DNA from: Anaerolineae bacterium
GTDB lineage: Bacteria > Chloroflexota > Anaerolineae > J036 > Brachytrichaceae
Reading direction: 5' to 3'
Assembly (NCBI GenBank): GCA_947476335.1
Contig: CANJQH010000007.1
Span: forward strand, 1 to 64,000
Length of the DNA stretch: 64,000 bases
In this document: positions 43,087-52,905 of the stretch, piece after piece
Layout: each line of letters opens with the position of its first letter
Position numbering within the stretch: the first letter of the stretch is position 1
Notes under the pieces: model-generated
Databases searched by the model: none
What the model was told of the DNA's origin: nothing
What the model saw: the letters and a program-made list of their open reading frames with translations, nothing else
Translations under genes and position numbers: made by a program

Positions 43087-43581
43087 ATGACTCTGCAGAT
43101 AAAACCACTCGACGAATTGATGGCGCGTGAAATGGTTGCATGGCGCTATGAGTCGCCATACGATGTCTATAACTTTTCAAGCGACGAAGCAGCAATAGCG
43201 GATGTTGTGAAGTACTACGCTGATTCTAAAAATAGTGCGTATGCCATGACAGATAGCGAGCATGGATTGATTGGCTTTTGCAGTTTTGGTGAAGACGCCA
43301 AAGTCGGAGGCGGCGACTACACCGTTGATGCCCTCGACCTAGGCATGGGCATTCGACCCGATATGACCGGACAAGGAAATGGAACAGTTTTTGCATTGAA
43401 AACGGTCGATTTCGCGATTGCGCGTTTTAAGCCGAATCGATTACGTGTAGCGGTAGCAAAGTTCAATCGACGAGCACAGAAAGTTTGGCAAAACATCGGA
43501 TTTGTGATGACAGTCGAGTTTACGAGCACGTTTGACGGCAGTCAGTATGTCATGATGGTGCACGAGGTGATGCAGCTATAG
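43087..43581 (+). CDS. GNAT-family N-acetyltransferase, atypical composition
   Basis: This 164-residue protein has the GNAT pattern GMGIRPDMTGQGNGTVFALKTVDFA (acetyl-CoA loop), then RLRVAVAKFNRRAQKVWQNIGFV. The ATG at 43087 is the likely start. Compared with neighbours, the gene is clearly poorer in GC and uses AT-ending codons, and it sits beside RHS, IS3 and element B relics, so recent acquisition is likely. The acceptor is unknown. Confidence 0.8.
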   Translation: MTLQIKPLDELMAREMVAWRYESPYDVYNFSSDEAAIADVVKYYADSKNSAYAMTDSEHGLIGFCSFGEDAKVGGGDYTVDALDLGMGIRPDMTGQGNGTVFALKTVDFAIARFKPNRLRVAVAKFNRRAQKVWQNIGFVMTVEFTSTFDGSQYVMMVHEVMQL

Positions 43582-43692
43582 GGTGGCATCGGCACGCCAA
43601 TATGGCTGGCAGCGGACGTCCATGGCCAACAGCACTTGAGCGGGATGCCACCTTCCGCGTCTTCTCCTCGCCTGTCATACAATCCTGCTTCG

Positions 43693-45003
43693 ATGGACTC
43701 TCTATTTCATGCAATTGATACGCTGCGCTTCCCTCGTGAACTGCCCGCTACGCTGCTCGAAGTGAAGCAGACCTTCGAAGCCGAACGCGTCGCCGACGTC
43801 GAAGCCGCCACCGTCGCCGCCCTCGAAAATTCCGGCATGCTCGCGCGCATTGCGCCCGGACAGTCGGTCGCCGTCGGCGTCGGCAGCCGCGGCATCACCA
43901 ACATCGCGCGCATCACGAAGGCCGCCGTGGCACGTCTGCAGACGCACGGCGCAAAGCCGTTCGTCGTCGCCGCGATGGGCTCACACGGCGGCGCCACCGC
44001 CGAAGGGCAGCGCGAAATGCTGGCGTCGCTCGGCGTCACCGAAGCCAGCGCCGGCTGTGAACTGCGCATCACGATGGACGTGCGCCAAATCGGCCAGCTG
44101 CCCGACGGCCCACCCCTCTACATGGACGAGTTCAGCGCCGCCGCCGATCATTCGATCCTCCTCAGCCGCGTCAAGCCGCACACCGATTTCCGCGCCGCAC
44201 TCGAAAGCGGCCCGAGCAAGATGACCGTCATCGGCTTTGGCAAACAGAAAGGCGCACAGGCCATGCACGCCTACGGCGGCAACGGCTTCCGCAGATTCCT
44301 CGCCGACGCAGCGCGCATATACGAGGCAAATACGAATTTCCTCGGCGCCGTCTGCATCCTCGAAAACGCCTACGATGAAACCGGCCACATCGCCGGCCTA
44401 TCCGCTGCGCAGGTCGGCACCGACGCCGAAGCACAGCTGCAGGCGAAGTCGAAATCCATGATGGCCAGCATTCCGTTCGACGACCTCGACGTGCTCGTCG
44501 TCCGCCGCATGGGCAAGAACATCAGCGGCGCCGGCATGGACCCCAATATCCTCAAGCGCCTGCTCGTCCCACGCGAACCCGAACCGCACGGCGGCCCGGC
44601 CGTCATCGTCACGCTCGACCTGACGGACGAAACGCACGGCAACTGCGCAGGTCTCGGCCTGGCCAACATCATCACCAAGCGCCTGTTGCAGAAAATTGAC
44701 TTCCACGCGTTCTACGTTAACGGCATCACCAGCGGCACCTTCGGCGTCTATCGCGGCGCCATGCCGCTCGTCATGCACGACGACCAGCGCGCGCTCGAAG
44801 TCGCCTCGCACATGTGCGGCGTGCCGCAGCCGCCCAACGTGCGTATGGCTCTGATCCGCGACACGCTCACCGTCGACCGCATGTGGGTCTCGCCCGCCCT
44901 GCGCGCCGAGGTGGAGGCGCATCCGCGCCTGTCAATCGAACGCGAAGTGCCACTCTCGTTCGACGCCAACGGCGCAATGGCGAGCCCGTGGCAGATCGGC
45001 TGA
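43693..45003 (+). CDS. LarA-like (DUF2088) protein
   Basis: The 436-residue protein has the N-terminal LarA-type Rossmann-like segment VAVGVGSRGITNIARITKAAV followed by KPFVVAAMGSHGGATAEGQREML, and SRVKPHTDFRAALESGPSKM in the middle. Relatives include the nickel-pincer lactate racemase, but this subfamily is mostly uncharacterised and no cofactor-synthesis genes (larB, larC, larE) are near. The ATG at 43693 is preferred; TACAAT lies 9 bases upstream of it. Confidence 0.75.
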   Translation: MDSLFHAIDTLRFPRELPATLLEVKQTFEAERVADVEAATVAALENSGMLARIAPGQSVAVGVGSRGITNIARITKAAVARLQTHGAKPFVVAAMGSHGGATAEGQREMLASLGVTEASAGCELRITMDVRQIGQLPDGPPLYMDEFSAAADHSILLSRVKPHTDFRAALESGPSKMTVIGFGKQKGAQAMHAYGGNGFRRFLADAARIYEANTNFLGAVCILENAYDETGHIAGLSAAQVGTDAEAQLQAKSKSMMASIPFDDLDVLVVRRMGKNISGAGMDPNILKRLLVPREPEPHGGPAVIVTLDLTDETHGNCAGLGLANIITKRLLQKIDFHAFYVNGITSGTFGVYRGAMPLVMHDDQRALEVASHMCGVPQPPNVRMALIRDTLTVDRMWVSPALRAEVEAHPRLSIEREVPLSFDANGAMASPWQIG

Positions 45004-45012
45004 TCGCAGAAG

Positions 45013-45110
45013 AGAGTAGAGAGTCAGAGTAGGCGGCAACTGCAGTCGTTCATCGTCAGCGGGCAACAGCTGACGCTCGACGTCCGGTGTTCACTCTGAC
45101 TCTCTACTCT
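45013..45110. repeat. 18-bp perfect inverted repeat around a 62-base spacer
   Basis: AGAGTAGAGAGTCAGAGT (45013-45030) and its exact complement (45093-45110) lie between the LarA-like gene and the envelope operon. It could be a terminator or a small mobile element. No flanking duplication was found. Confidence 0.75.
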
Positions 45111-45143
45111 GAGTCTCTACTTCTGCCATCCGTCATCGAATCC

Positions 45144-47126
45144 ATGCGCTCTCCCCTCCGCCGTTCCCTGCCGCTGCTGCTGATCATGCTGATCGGCGCG
45201 GCACTGCGGCTGTGCCACATCGGCGCGCTCCCGCCAGGCCTCTATCACGATGAGGCCTTCTATGGCCTCGACGCCGCCGGCGTGCTCAATGGCAATCTCG
45301 CCATCTGGTTCCCAGCCAACAACGGCCGCGAAGGGTTGTTTATCTATCTGCTCGCCGCGTCGGTCGCCGCGCTCGGCCACACCGCGCTGGCGCTGCGGCT
45401 GACGGCCGCGCTCATCGGCATTGCCACGATCGCCGCAGTCTACGCAGCCGCGCGCGCGATGTTTTCGCAACGCGTCGGCGTGCTCGCCGCCGCCATCATC
45501 GCCACGACGTTCTGGCATGTGGCGCTCAGCCGCGTCGCCTTCCGCGCCATCACGCTGCCACTTGTGCTCAGCATCACGGCGGCGCTGCTCTTCGCCGCGC
45601 TGCGCGCACGCGGCCGCCGCCGCACCGCACTTGCTTTCGCCTGCGGCCTCACCTTCGGAGCAACGTTCTACACATACGCGTCCGGGCAATTCATCGCGCC
45701 GCTCTTCGTCCTCACAGGAATCAGCCTGTTCGTGATTTCCCGCGCACGCGTGAAAGCGAACGCTCGTGCGATCGCCGCCGCATGCGCCGGCGCACTCCTG
45801 GTCCTTGCACCTTTTCTGATCTGGCTCAGCGGCCACACCGATCTATATTTCGCGCGCGCCGGCCAGGTCTCGGTGTTGAACGCCGCGATCAATGGCGGCG
45901 ATCTCGCCGGCACACTGCTGCGCAACACACTGCGCGTGCTCGGCATGTTCACGTTTACAGGTGATCGCATCTGGCGCCACAACGATTCGCTGCGCCCGGT
46001 CTTCACCGATTTCATTGCGCTCACCTTCCTCATCGGCGCGCTCGCACTCACCATGCGCACATGGAAACAGCGCACCGCTCCCGTTGCCGCCGACGCGCTT
46101 GCTGCGCCATTCGCGCTGGTGTGGCTGCTGATCTTTCTCGCGCCGAGCGCACTCGCCGAAGACGCACCGCATTTTCTGCGCGCGATCGGCGCACTGCCCG
46201 CCGCCTGCATCGTCGCCGCCGTCGGACTCGAAGCTGCCCTCAAATGGGCCTCGCGCCGCGGCCTGCTCGTCGGCCTCGCGCGCGGGCCGCTCTATCGCCG
46301 CGTCTCACCGCCGGCGCTGCTCGCCACCGCCGCCCTCATCGTCAGCGGAGTGCGCACGTACACCGATTACTTCGACGTCTACGCCAAGCGCGACGTCGTC
46401 GCCTACTGGCTCGAAGCGCAAAACACCGCGCTCGCGGCGGAAGTAACCGGCGCACCGGGCGACGTGTGGCTCGATCAACGCCTGGCTTCGGACAATGCCA
46501 CACTCGACTTCCTCGCCGCGCGATCCTTCACACCGTTCGATCCGGCCACGCCGCCGCCCGACCTCAGCGCACGTTCGTCGTTCACCGCGATCTTCGATCC
46601 GAACCACAACTGGGACGCGCTGCGCCGCACACTGCCGACGCCCGCTCACATCTCGATTCACGAAGGGCCCCTCGCGCAGGGCGATCTCGATCCGCAGCCG
46701 CGCCGTTCGTTTATCGCCATCTCAGTCCAGCCAGCGCGCTCAGTCGACGCACGCGTCACCGCCGAATTCGACCAAGGCATTCGCCTGCTCGACGCACGTG
46801 TGCTCACCAGCACAACGCCCGGCCACTACGCAGTCGAACTACTCTGGGATTCGAACGCGCCGATCGACGCCGACTACGCCGTTTTCGCGCATTTGAACGC
46901 CGGCGAAAATCTGGTCGCACAACACGACGGCAGCCCAGCCAACGGCCGCATGCCCATGAACACATGGCGCCCCGGCCAACAAATCGTCGACGTGCACGAA
47001 ATGGATGCTGCAACGACACCCGACACAATCACCGTTGGAATCTATCGGCGCGAAGACGGCATACGCCTCAACGTCACGCGCGCCGACGGGACGAAGGCGG
47101 ATTACGTTATCATTCCGCTCCGTTGA
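45144..47126 (+). CDS. GT39/ArnT-like membrane glycosyltransferase
   Basis: The 660-residue protein has about 11-12 membrane helices in the first 420 residues and an extracytoplasmic C-terminal domain. The first external loop holds the GT-C catalytic acidic motif in GLYHDEAFYGLDAAG, and NNGREGLFIYLLA follows. Such enzymes transfer sugars from polyprenyl-phosphate donors to cell-surface acceptors. The ATG at 45144 starts the basic stretch before the first helix. It opens an operon with the next three genes. Confidence 0.82.
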   Translation: MRSPLRRSLPLLLIMLIGAALRLCHIGALPPGLYHDEAFYGLDAAGVLNGNLAIWFPANNGREGLFIYLLAASVAALGHTALALRLTAALIGIATIAAVYAAARAMFSQRVGVLAAAIIATTFWHVALSRVAFRAITLPLVLSITAALLFAALRARGRRRTALAFACGLTFGATFYTYASGQFIAPLFVLTGISLFVISRARVKANARAIAAACAGALLVLAPFLIWLSGHTDLYFARAGQVSVLNAAINGGDLAGTLLRNTLRVLGMFTFTGDRIWRHNDSLRPVFTDFIALTFLIGALALTMRTWKQRTAPVAADALAAPFALVWLLIFLAPSALAEDAPHFLRAIGALPAACIVAAVGLEAALKWASRRGLLVGLARGPLYRRVSPPALLATAALIVSGVRTYTDYFDVYAKRDVVAYWLEAQNTALAAEVTGAPGDVWLDQRLASDNATLDFLAARSFTPFDPATPPPDLSARSSFTAIFDPNHNWDALRRTLPTPAHISIHEGPLAQGDLDPQPRRSFIAISVQPARSVDARVTAEFDQGIRLLDARVLTSTTPGHYAVELLWDSNAPIDADYAVFAHLNAGENLVAQHDGSPANGRMPMNTWRPGQQIVDVHEMDAATTPDTITVGIYRREDGIRLNVTRADGTKADYVIIPLR

Positions 47127-47128
47127 AC

Positions 47129-48607
47129 ATGAAAATGAGTCTGACGCGCCTCATCGCCTGCACTGTACTGTTCATTGCCAGCACCGGATTTCATGGCGCA
47201 CAAGCGCAGTCCGCGCCTCTGCTCGATGAAGGCTTCGAAGGCACCTTCCAAAACGACGCCGCTGGCGGCGTCGACTGCGCACAAGGTGGATGCAATGTGC
47301 CGGCCGGCTGGGGCGTGTGGTTCACCAAACGAACCGACGCCGACGCCGCTGGCATAAACCTGCAGCCAAAGTACGAGCAGACTCGCACAGCAGGCCGCGT
47401 GCGCGGTGGCTCCGCAGCGCTGCGCATCTTCAGCGATCAAGGCACGCACACAGGCGGCGTCTATCGCGTCGTACAAAATATGACGCCCGGCGCACGACTG
47501 GTGCTCACCGCATTCGGCCTTGCCTACAGCACCAACGACGATAGCCCGATTTCAACGCGCCCCTCGCGCGACGTGCGGATGAAAATCGGCGTCGATCCGC
47601 TCGGCGGAGATGGCGGTAAGGCCAATCCCTTCAGCCCACAAATTATCTGGTCCGCTGAACAAGGCCCGCTCGACGCGTACAAACCGTTCACCGTGGAAGT
47701 CGAAGCGAAGTCCAGCACCGTCGTCATCTATCTCTTCTCGACGATGCGTGATCCGGTGCGCCATAACGATGTGTTCTGGGACGATGTGCGCATCTCACTG
47801 GCACAGCCAAATGCCACACCCACCAGCGCTCCTTCACAAGCAACGCCTGATCCGGCCGCAGTCACACCCACCGCAGCACCGGCCGCCGTCGCACCTTCCA
47901 CCGACGTCACCGTGACGGTCGAAAGCGGCGGCACGCTGCTTGGCATCGCGTTCGACAATGGCATCACCCTTGAAGAACTGCAAAAGCTGAATCCCGATGT
48001 TGCTCCGGAAACGCTGCAAGTCGGCCAGGTGCTCGTCATCAAGAAGGGTGTGCCGTCCGCCGCCGCTGAACCTGGAACTACCCCAGAGCCGGGCGCAGCA
48101 GGAACCGCAGTCGCTCCCTCCGATGTGCTCACCGGTACGCCCACAGTCGGCGCCGCCTGTGTGCAGGCGTACTTTGATGACGACGGCAACGGCGAACGCG
48201 CTGAACGGGGTGAAGACCTCGTACCACAGATTCTCTTCACCCTCTCACGCGATGGCACCATGCTCTCGACATACACCAGCACCGGCGTCGACGAACCGTA
48301 CTGCTTTGAAAATCTTGACAACGGCCAGTACGTCGTCGCCGCCACTGTGCTGCAGATATATCAGCCATCTACGCCTATCAACGATACGATCCGTATCCGC
48401 GGCGGTCGCACCTTCTTCTCTATCGGCATCCGCAGAATCGCAGATGCAGCGGTCAACGTGAGCGCGACAGCGACGCCAACTACGAAGACTGCGATCGTCA
48501 GCACGGAAAACGCCGTCGCCATCGTCGCTGTAATTGGCGGCCTGCTCATGATCTTCGGACTAATCGGCTTCGTCGTCTCGGCAGCGCTGCGACGCAAACG
48601 GTTGTGA
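47129..48607 (+). CDS. Exported LysM protein with C-terminal membrane anchor
   Basis: This 492-residue protein has a signal peptide (LIACTVLFIASTGFHGAQAQ), an N-terminal beta domain (about 30-235), a Thr/Pro/Ala linker, a LysM domain near 262-310 (VTVESGGTLLGIAFDNGITLEELQKLN), a SdrD-like beta domain (about 350-430, YFDDDGNGERAERGED) and a final membrane helix with RRKR outside it. It likely binds wall glycan. It starts 2 bases after the previous stop and overlaps the next gene at GTGA. Confidence 0.8.
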   Translation: MKMSLTRLIACTVLFIASTGFHGAQAQSAPLLDEGFEGTFQNDAAGGVDCAQGGCNVPAGWGVWFTKRTDADAAGINLQPKYEQTRTAGRVRGGSAALRIFSDQGTHTGGVYRVVQNMTPGARLVLTAFGLAYSTNDDSPISTRPSRDVRMKIGVDPLGGDGGKANPFSPQIIWSAEQGPLDAYKPFTVEVEAKSSTVVIYLFSTMRDPVRHNDVFWDDVRISLAQPNATPTSAPSQATPDPAAVTPTAAPAAVAPSTDVTVTVESGGTLLGIAFDNGITLEELQKLNPDVAPETLQVGQVLVIKKGVPSAAAEPGTTPEPGAAGTAVAPSDVLTGTPTVGAACVQAYFDDDGNGERAERGEDLVPQILFTLSRDGTMLSTYTSTGVDEPYCFENLDNGQYVVAATVLQIYQPSTPINDTIRIRGGRTFFSIGIRRIADAAVNVSATATPTTKTAIVSTENAVAIVAVIGGLLMIFGLIGFVVSAALRRKRL

Positions 48608-51345
48608 ACCGAACCACGCGCACCGCCCTGCTGCTGCTTGCATGCGCGTGTGCCGCAGCATCGCTCGGCATCTGGCTCGCCGACGGCCTGCTGAGCACGC
48701 GCGCCGGCGGCGACAGCCCGTTTCTCCTTTTTCGCACCTTCGAACTCTCAACATCCATCGGCGACGGCGCACTGCCAGGTCGCTGGATGCCCGACGCCGC
48801 TTTTGGCCTCGGCTACCCATTTTTCGTCTATTACGCCGCACTCCCGTACTACCTCGCCGCCGTCGTTGCAATGACCGGCCTCTCCGTCGTCAGCGCAATC
48901 AAGATCACACAGACGCTCGGCGTGATCGCCGCCGCCGCCGGCATGTACGGCTTTGCACGCAAATGGCTGCCCTCACACGGCGCAGCGCTCGCTGCCGTCG
49001 CCTACACCACCGCACCCTTTCACCTTGCCAACGTCTACGTGCGCGGCGATTCGCTCTCCGAATTCTGGGCCTTCGTCTGGTTTCCGCTCATTCTATGGAC
49101 GCTGTCCGAACGGCCGCAGCAGCCAGGCAATCGCATCACGCTCGTCCTGCCCGCGCTGCCGCTTGCCGCGCTCGTGCTGACCCACAACGTCTCAGCGCTG
49201 CTCTTCGCACCGTTCATCGTGGCATGGCTGTTGCCCGATCTTGCATCGCTGTTGCGTACGCCGCGCGCACTGCTGCGTCACATCGTCGAACTTGCCATAC
49301 CTGCGCTGCTCGCGATCGCGCTCAGCGCATGGTTCTGGCTGCCCGCGCTCGGCGAAAGCGCGCAGGCGCAGCTCAGTGAACAGACCAGCGGCTATTTCAA
49401 TTTCGCCAACCACTTCCGCACGTTCGATTTTTGTGCTCCGAGCACGCTGCAGAATTCCTGCCCTGAACGTCCCATCGACCAAATTCCACTTGTTCAAACC
49501 ACGCTCTTCGCCGACGCCGCACCGCCGCACGCCTTCGCGATGGGTCTGCTGCAAACGCTGGCCACACTCGTCGGTGCCGTGCTGTGGCTGCGTCGAGATT
49601 CCTCAGAAAAAACGAGGCGTCCACTGCGCGTCCCGCTGCTATTCGCCGGCGCCACGCTGATGATCACGGTGCTTTCAGAACCCATTTGGCGCGCCTCGCC
49701 GCTGCTGCAGCTCGCACAATTCCCATGGCGCATGCTGTCGGTACAAGCGCTCTTCGGCAGCCTTCTCATCGGCGCAATCGGCGCGCGCGCAAGCAAAGCC
49801 AGCGCAACAGCCGCAGCCGGCGTCTGCCTCCTACTCATCGCATCCATTGTGCCGCTGACCACGCGCATCGAATCGCTGCACATCAGCCAGGACGATCTCA
49901 ATCCGCGCACGCTGCAGCTGTTCGAGTGGTACTCCGGCATCATCGGCACCACCATTCGCGCCGAATATCTGCCGGCCACCGTGCAGCCTGTTCCAGCGAT
50001 CGGACCGGATCTGCTCGGACAGCCCCGCCGCGCACTCATCGCGCAAGACGGCTTTCCGTCAGATGCGCTTGATTCGCAGTTGCTCACCATCGAGACGGAC
50101 GCGCAGGTATGGCGCATCGACGTGCACACCGACAAGCTCACGATGGCGCTGCCGCTGCTGTATTCACCCGCATGGGAAGCGATTGATCTCGATAACGGAG
50201 CCGGCGTGCCGCTCGCGGCTTATCACGGGTCCGGCTGGGTGCAGCTCGAACTGCCGCGTGGTCGACATCACATCATGCTGCGCTACGCCGGCACGGTGCT
50301 GCAGCGCACCGCGCAGAACGCATCGCTCATCGCATTCGCCATCACTACGCTGCTGCTGCTCAGCGCATTGCCACGAATGCCCCGCGAAGCTGTGCGGCGC
50401 AGCGGCCTCGTTGCGCTCACATTCATCGTCGCCATCGCTGTGCCCATCTTCGCTGAACGCCTGATTCATCGCCGTGCCGTCGTGCCGCCCAGTGGCGATT
50501 TCGTCGACTTCGCACAGCAGCCGTTCGTGCATCGCGGCGGCATGACGCTCACTCACGACGATTCACACGCCGAACTCGTCGGCGCAGTCGTCGAACCATC
50601 CACGCTGCGTGCAGGCGAACTCTTCACACTCACACTGCAATGGCGCACAGACACGATCGCGCCGCTCGAACTCGTGCAAGAACTTCCATCTTCAAGCGAG
50701 CGCTTCGACCTGTTCAAACATAGCCGCGAACGCAGCCCGGTGCAGTCGATCGTCAGCACACACATCGCACCGCGCGATGCGCTGCCCGGCCCACTGCTGC
50801 TCATGCTCGTGCCAGTCGAAGGCTGGAGCGTCAATCGCAACGAAGCCAACGTCGCCGGCAAGACCGGCCCCGGCGTAACCCTCATCGGGCCAATCGTGTA
50901 CGACACGCCGATCAACATCCCCACAGAAATCACAGCGCGCTTCGCCAACGGCATTCGTGCGCACTCGATCGACTGGCTGCAGCCGGACGGCGAGCGCATC
51001 TGCTTCCGCGCGCGATGGTCGCGCAACGGCGCCGTGAATCGGGCTGATGCGCTCAACGTCTCCTTCAAACTCTTCGGCTCAGACGGCCGGCTCATCGCTC
51101 AGGCTGATGGCCAGCCACAGCAGGGTCTCGCACCAACCTGGTCATGGCTCGACGACGTCGTCGTCGCCGACAGCCGCTGCGTGCACGTCATTGATCCGCA
51201 GCACTCACTCAGTGATCGCGAAAAGTACAGGCTGGAGATCACGTGGTATCGGTTATTCGACATGCAGAGCACCGGGCAGGCCGTACTGCACGGACGCGCC
51301 GACGCAGCCGAGGGCGCCGTCAACGTCGTGGAGGCTCAGCCATGA
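48604..51345 (+). CDS. Large polytopic membrane protein, GT-C/YfhO-like
   Basis: This 913-residue protein has a dozen or so membrane helices in the first 450 residues, an extracytoplasmic beta-rich part, one more helix near 585-605, and a C-terminal domain. The first loop (DSPFLLFRTFELSTSIGDGALPGRWMPDAAFGLGYPFFVYY) is characteristic of YfhO-like and '6-PTS-related transmembrane' proteins, thought to be GT-C-fold glycosyltransferases. The GTG start overlaps the previous stop (48604-48607) and the stop overlaps the next ATG. Confidence 0.72.
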   Translation: MNRTTRTALLLLACACAAASLGIWLADGLLSTRAGGDSPFLLFRTFELSTSIGDGALPGRWMPDAAFGLGYPFFVYYAALPYYLAAVVAMTGLSVVSAIKITQTLGVIAAAAGMYGFARKWLPSHGAALAAVAYTTAPFHLANVYVRGDSLSEFWAFVWFPLILWTLSERPQQPGNRITLVLPALPLAALVLTHNVSALLFAPFIVAWLLPDLASLLRTPRALLRHIVELAIPALLAIALSAWFWLPALGESAQAQLSEQTSGYFNFANHFRTFDFCAPSTLQNSCPERPIDQIPLVQTTLFADAAPPHAFAMGLLQTLATLVGAVLWLRRDSSEKTRRPLRVPLLFAGATLMITVLSEPIWRASPLLQLAQFPWRMLSVQALFGSLLIGAIGARASKASATAAAGVCLLLIASIVPLTTRIESLHISQDDLNPRTLQLFEWYSGIIGTTIRAEYLPATVQPVPAIGPDLLGQPRRALIAQDGFPSDALDSQLLTIETDAQVWRIDVHTDKLTMALPLLYSPAWEAIDLDNGAGVPLAAYHGSGWVQLELPRGRHHIMLRYAGTVLQRTAQNASLIAFAITTLLLLSALPRMPREAVRRSGLVALTFIVAIAVPIFAERLIHRRAVVPPSGDFVDFAQQPFVHRGGMTLTHDDSHAELVGAVVEPSTLRAGELFTLTLQWRTDTIAPLELVQELPSSSERFDLFKHSRERSPVQSIVSTHIAPRDALPGPLLLMLVPVEGWSVNRNEANVAGKTGPGVTLIGPIVYDTPINIPTEITARFANGIRAHSIDWLQPDGERICFRARWSRNGAVNRADALNVSFKLFGSDGRLIAQADGQPQQGLAPTWSWLDDVVVADSRCVHVIDPQHSLSDREKYRLEITWYRLFDMQSTGQAVLHGRADAAEGAVNVVEAQP

Positions 51346-52103
51346 AAGCAGTACGATTCATGCCGCTCGCCGCGCTGATGCTGCTTGCATCCGGCTGCGC
51401 GCTGCGACCACCGCAGGTGCTGCGCATCGCGCTGGTCGCGCCATTCGAAGGCCGCACACGCCGCATCGGCTACGACGCTTTCCCAGCGCTGCGCATCGCC
51501 GTGCGCAATGCAATCACAGCCGATCCAGCGCGTGCTGTGCAAATCGAATTCGTCGCGTACAACGACGACGGTGATCCAGCAACTGCCCAGCGCGTCGCAC
51601 ACAGCGTTGCAATCGATCCGCAGGTCGTCGCCGTGATCGGGAATTTACAACTCAGCACCACGCTCGCCGCACTCAATGTCTACACCACTGCAGGACTTCC
51701 CGTGCTTGCACCCGCCGTGCCCTCGTCACAGCTTCCCGATGATCCTTTGCTCTTCCGCATGGGCCCAGGCACACAAGCGATGACGGCGATCCAATGCGTC
51801 GGCTGCGCCGTCGTCGGTGCGCCGGAGCCCGATGCGCTGCCAGCCGCAGTGCGCGCGCTCGCGAAATTCAAAGACGTGTCGCTCGGCGCTGCACCCACCG
51901 CCGATTCCGTCGTCGCATACGATGCCGCAGCACTGCTGCTCGCCGCCATCCACGACGCAGCATCCACAGGGCCCGTCGATCGCACCACCGTGGCACAAGC
52001 GCTGCAGCGTGTACGATTTGAAGGCCTGACCGGAACGATTCACTTCGATGAGCACGGCATATGGCCGGAAGCGCCCGCATATGTGCGTTCTCGATCACGC
52101 TGA
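51342..52103 (+). CDS. Truncated branched-chain amino acid-type binding lipoprotein
   Basis: The 253-residue protein has a signal peptide with lipobox LLASGC and resembles type I periplasmic binding proteins (LRIALVAPFEG, IEFVAYNDDGDPATAQRVAHSV, VVAVIGNLQLSTTLAAL, and near the end SVVAYDAAALLLAAI and GLTGTIHFDEHG). Family proteins have about 350-400 residues. Here the central section is missing: the N-terminal lobe runs from MGPGTQAMTAIQC straight into the C-terminal lobe. It may bind no ligand. It starts in an ATGA overlap. Confidence 0.7.
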   Translation: MKAVRFMPLAALMLLASGCALRPPQVLRIALVAPFEGRTRRIGYDAFPALRIAVRNAITADPARAVQIEFVAYNDDGDPATAQRVAHSVAIDPQVVAVIGNLQLSTTLAALNVYTTAGLPVLAPAVPSSQLPDDPLLFRMGPGTQAMTAIQCVGCAVVGAPEPDALPAAVRALAKFKDVSLGAAPTADSVVAYDAAALLLAAIHDAASTGPVDRTTVAQALQRVRFEGLTGTIHFDEHGIWPEAPAYVRSRSR

Positions 52104-52116
52104 TGCGGATTACATC

Positions 52117-52905
52117 GTGAAGTTATTCCTGCGCCGCCTGTTCGGATTCGACTATGCCGACCATATTTCTCTGCCGAAGCAGACCCGCACGGGTCTGACA
52201 TATTTTTATAGGGACGCAGTGTTTGCATTTTTTTCTGACGCGTCCTCGGCCAACTACATTAATCTTTTTCTCGTGTCGCTGAAAGCGAGCAACACTCAGA
52301 TCGGTTTCCTCACCACTTTCGTGCAAATTCTGACCGCGCTCGCGCCATTGCCAAGAGCAACGATCGCCGAACGCACCAGCCGTTATCGGGCCAATATCCT
52401 CGCGCCAGCATTCGTCGCACGCATAGGCTGGTTCGCACTTGCACTGCTCCCCTTCCTCTCACTCGGCCCGGCAGCTGTGACAGCCGCGATCACCATCTTC
52501 GGCGCCCGCATATTTCTGATGGCGTGGTTGAGCGCACCATGGACGGCATTCGTTGGCCGTCTGGTTCCTGCATATGTGAGCTACATGGCCACGCGCAACT
52601 TCGGCGGCGGCCTCGCCACGACGCCAACAATGGGCATCCCTATCGTCATCCTCGCCGGATCGCTGTGGTCGGGCCACGAATTGTCCAGCTTCAATACGCT
52701 GCTCACTGTCACACCCGAAAACGGCCGCGCAAATTTCATCGCACTGCATATGTTCGCCATCTCGCTCTTTGCCGCCGTCGGGCCGGCCATCGGCGACGCA
52801 CTCGTCGACACGATCGGCTTCTTCCCATTCTTCGCTGTCTCAGTGACGCTGCGGCTGGCAGTTGGCATTCTCCAGAATGTACTCACCAGACCCAACCCAT
52901 CATGA
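52117..52905 (+). CDS. MFS transporter paralogue with internal in-frame deletion
   Basis: The 262-residue product is a close paralogue of the next gene (LRRLFGFDYAD, ANYINLFLVSLKASNTQIGFL, RNFGGGLAT, MGIPIVILAGSLWSGHELSSFN) but lacks about 161 residues between RNFGGGLAT and TPTMGIPIV, which removes the middle membrane helices. Start and stop are intact, but transport is unlikely. The GTG at 52117 matches the paralogue's start; an ATG at 52048 would overlap the previous gene. Its stop overlaps the next ATG. Confidence 0.75.
   Translation: MKLFLRRLFGFDYADHISLPKQTRTGLTYFYRDAVFAFFSDASSANYINLFLVSLKASNTQIGFLTTFVQILTALAPLPRATIAERTSRYRANILAPAFVARIGWFALALLPFLSLGPAAVTAAITIFGARIFLMAWLSAPWTAFVGRLVPAYVSYMATRNFGGGLATTPTMGIPIVILAGSLWSGHELSSFNTLLTVTPENGRANFIALHMFAISLFAAVGPAIGDALVDTIGFFPFFAVSVTLRLAVGILQNVLTRPNPS

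Noticed and set aside
46061-47128. Long open frame in front of the LysM protein, overlapping the glycosyltransferase gene
   Set aside because: It is rich in Arg and Ala as expected for an off-frame reading of GC-rich DNA, while the overlapping frame has clear membrane-enzyme motifs; the signal peptide begins at 47129.
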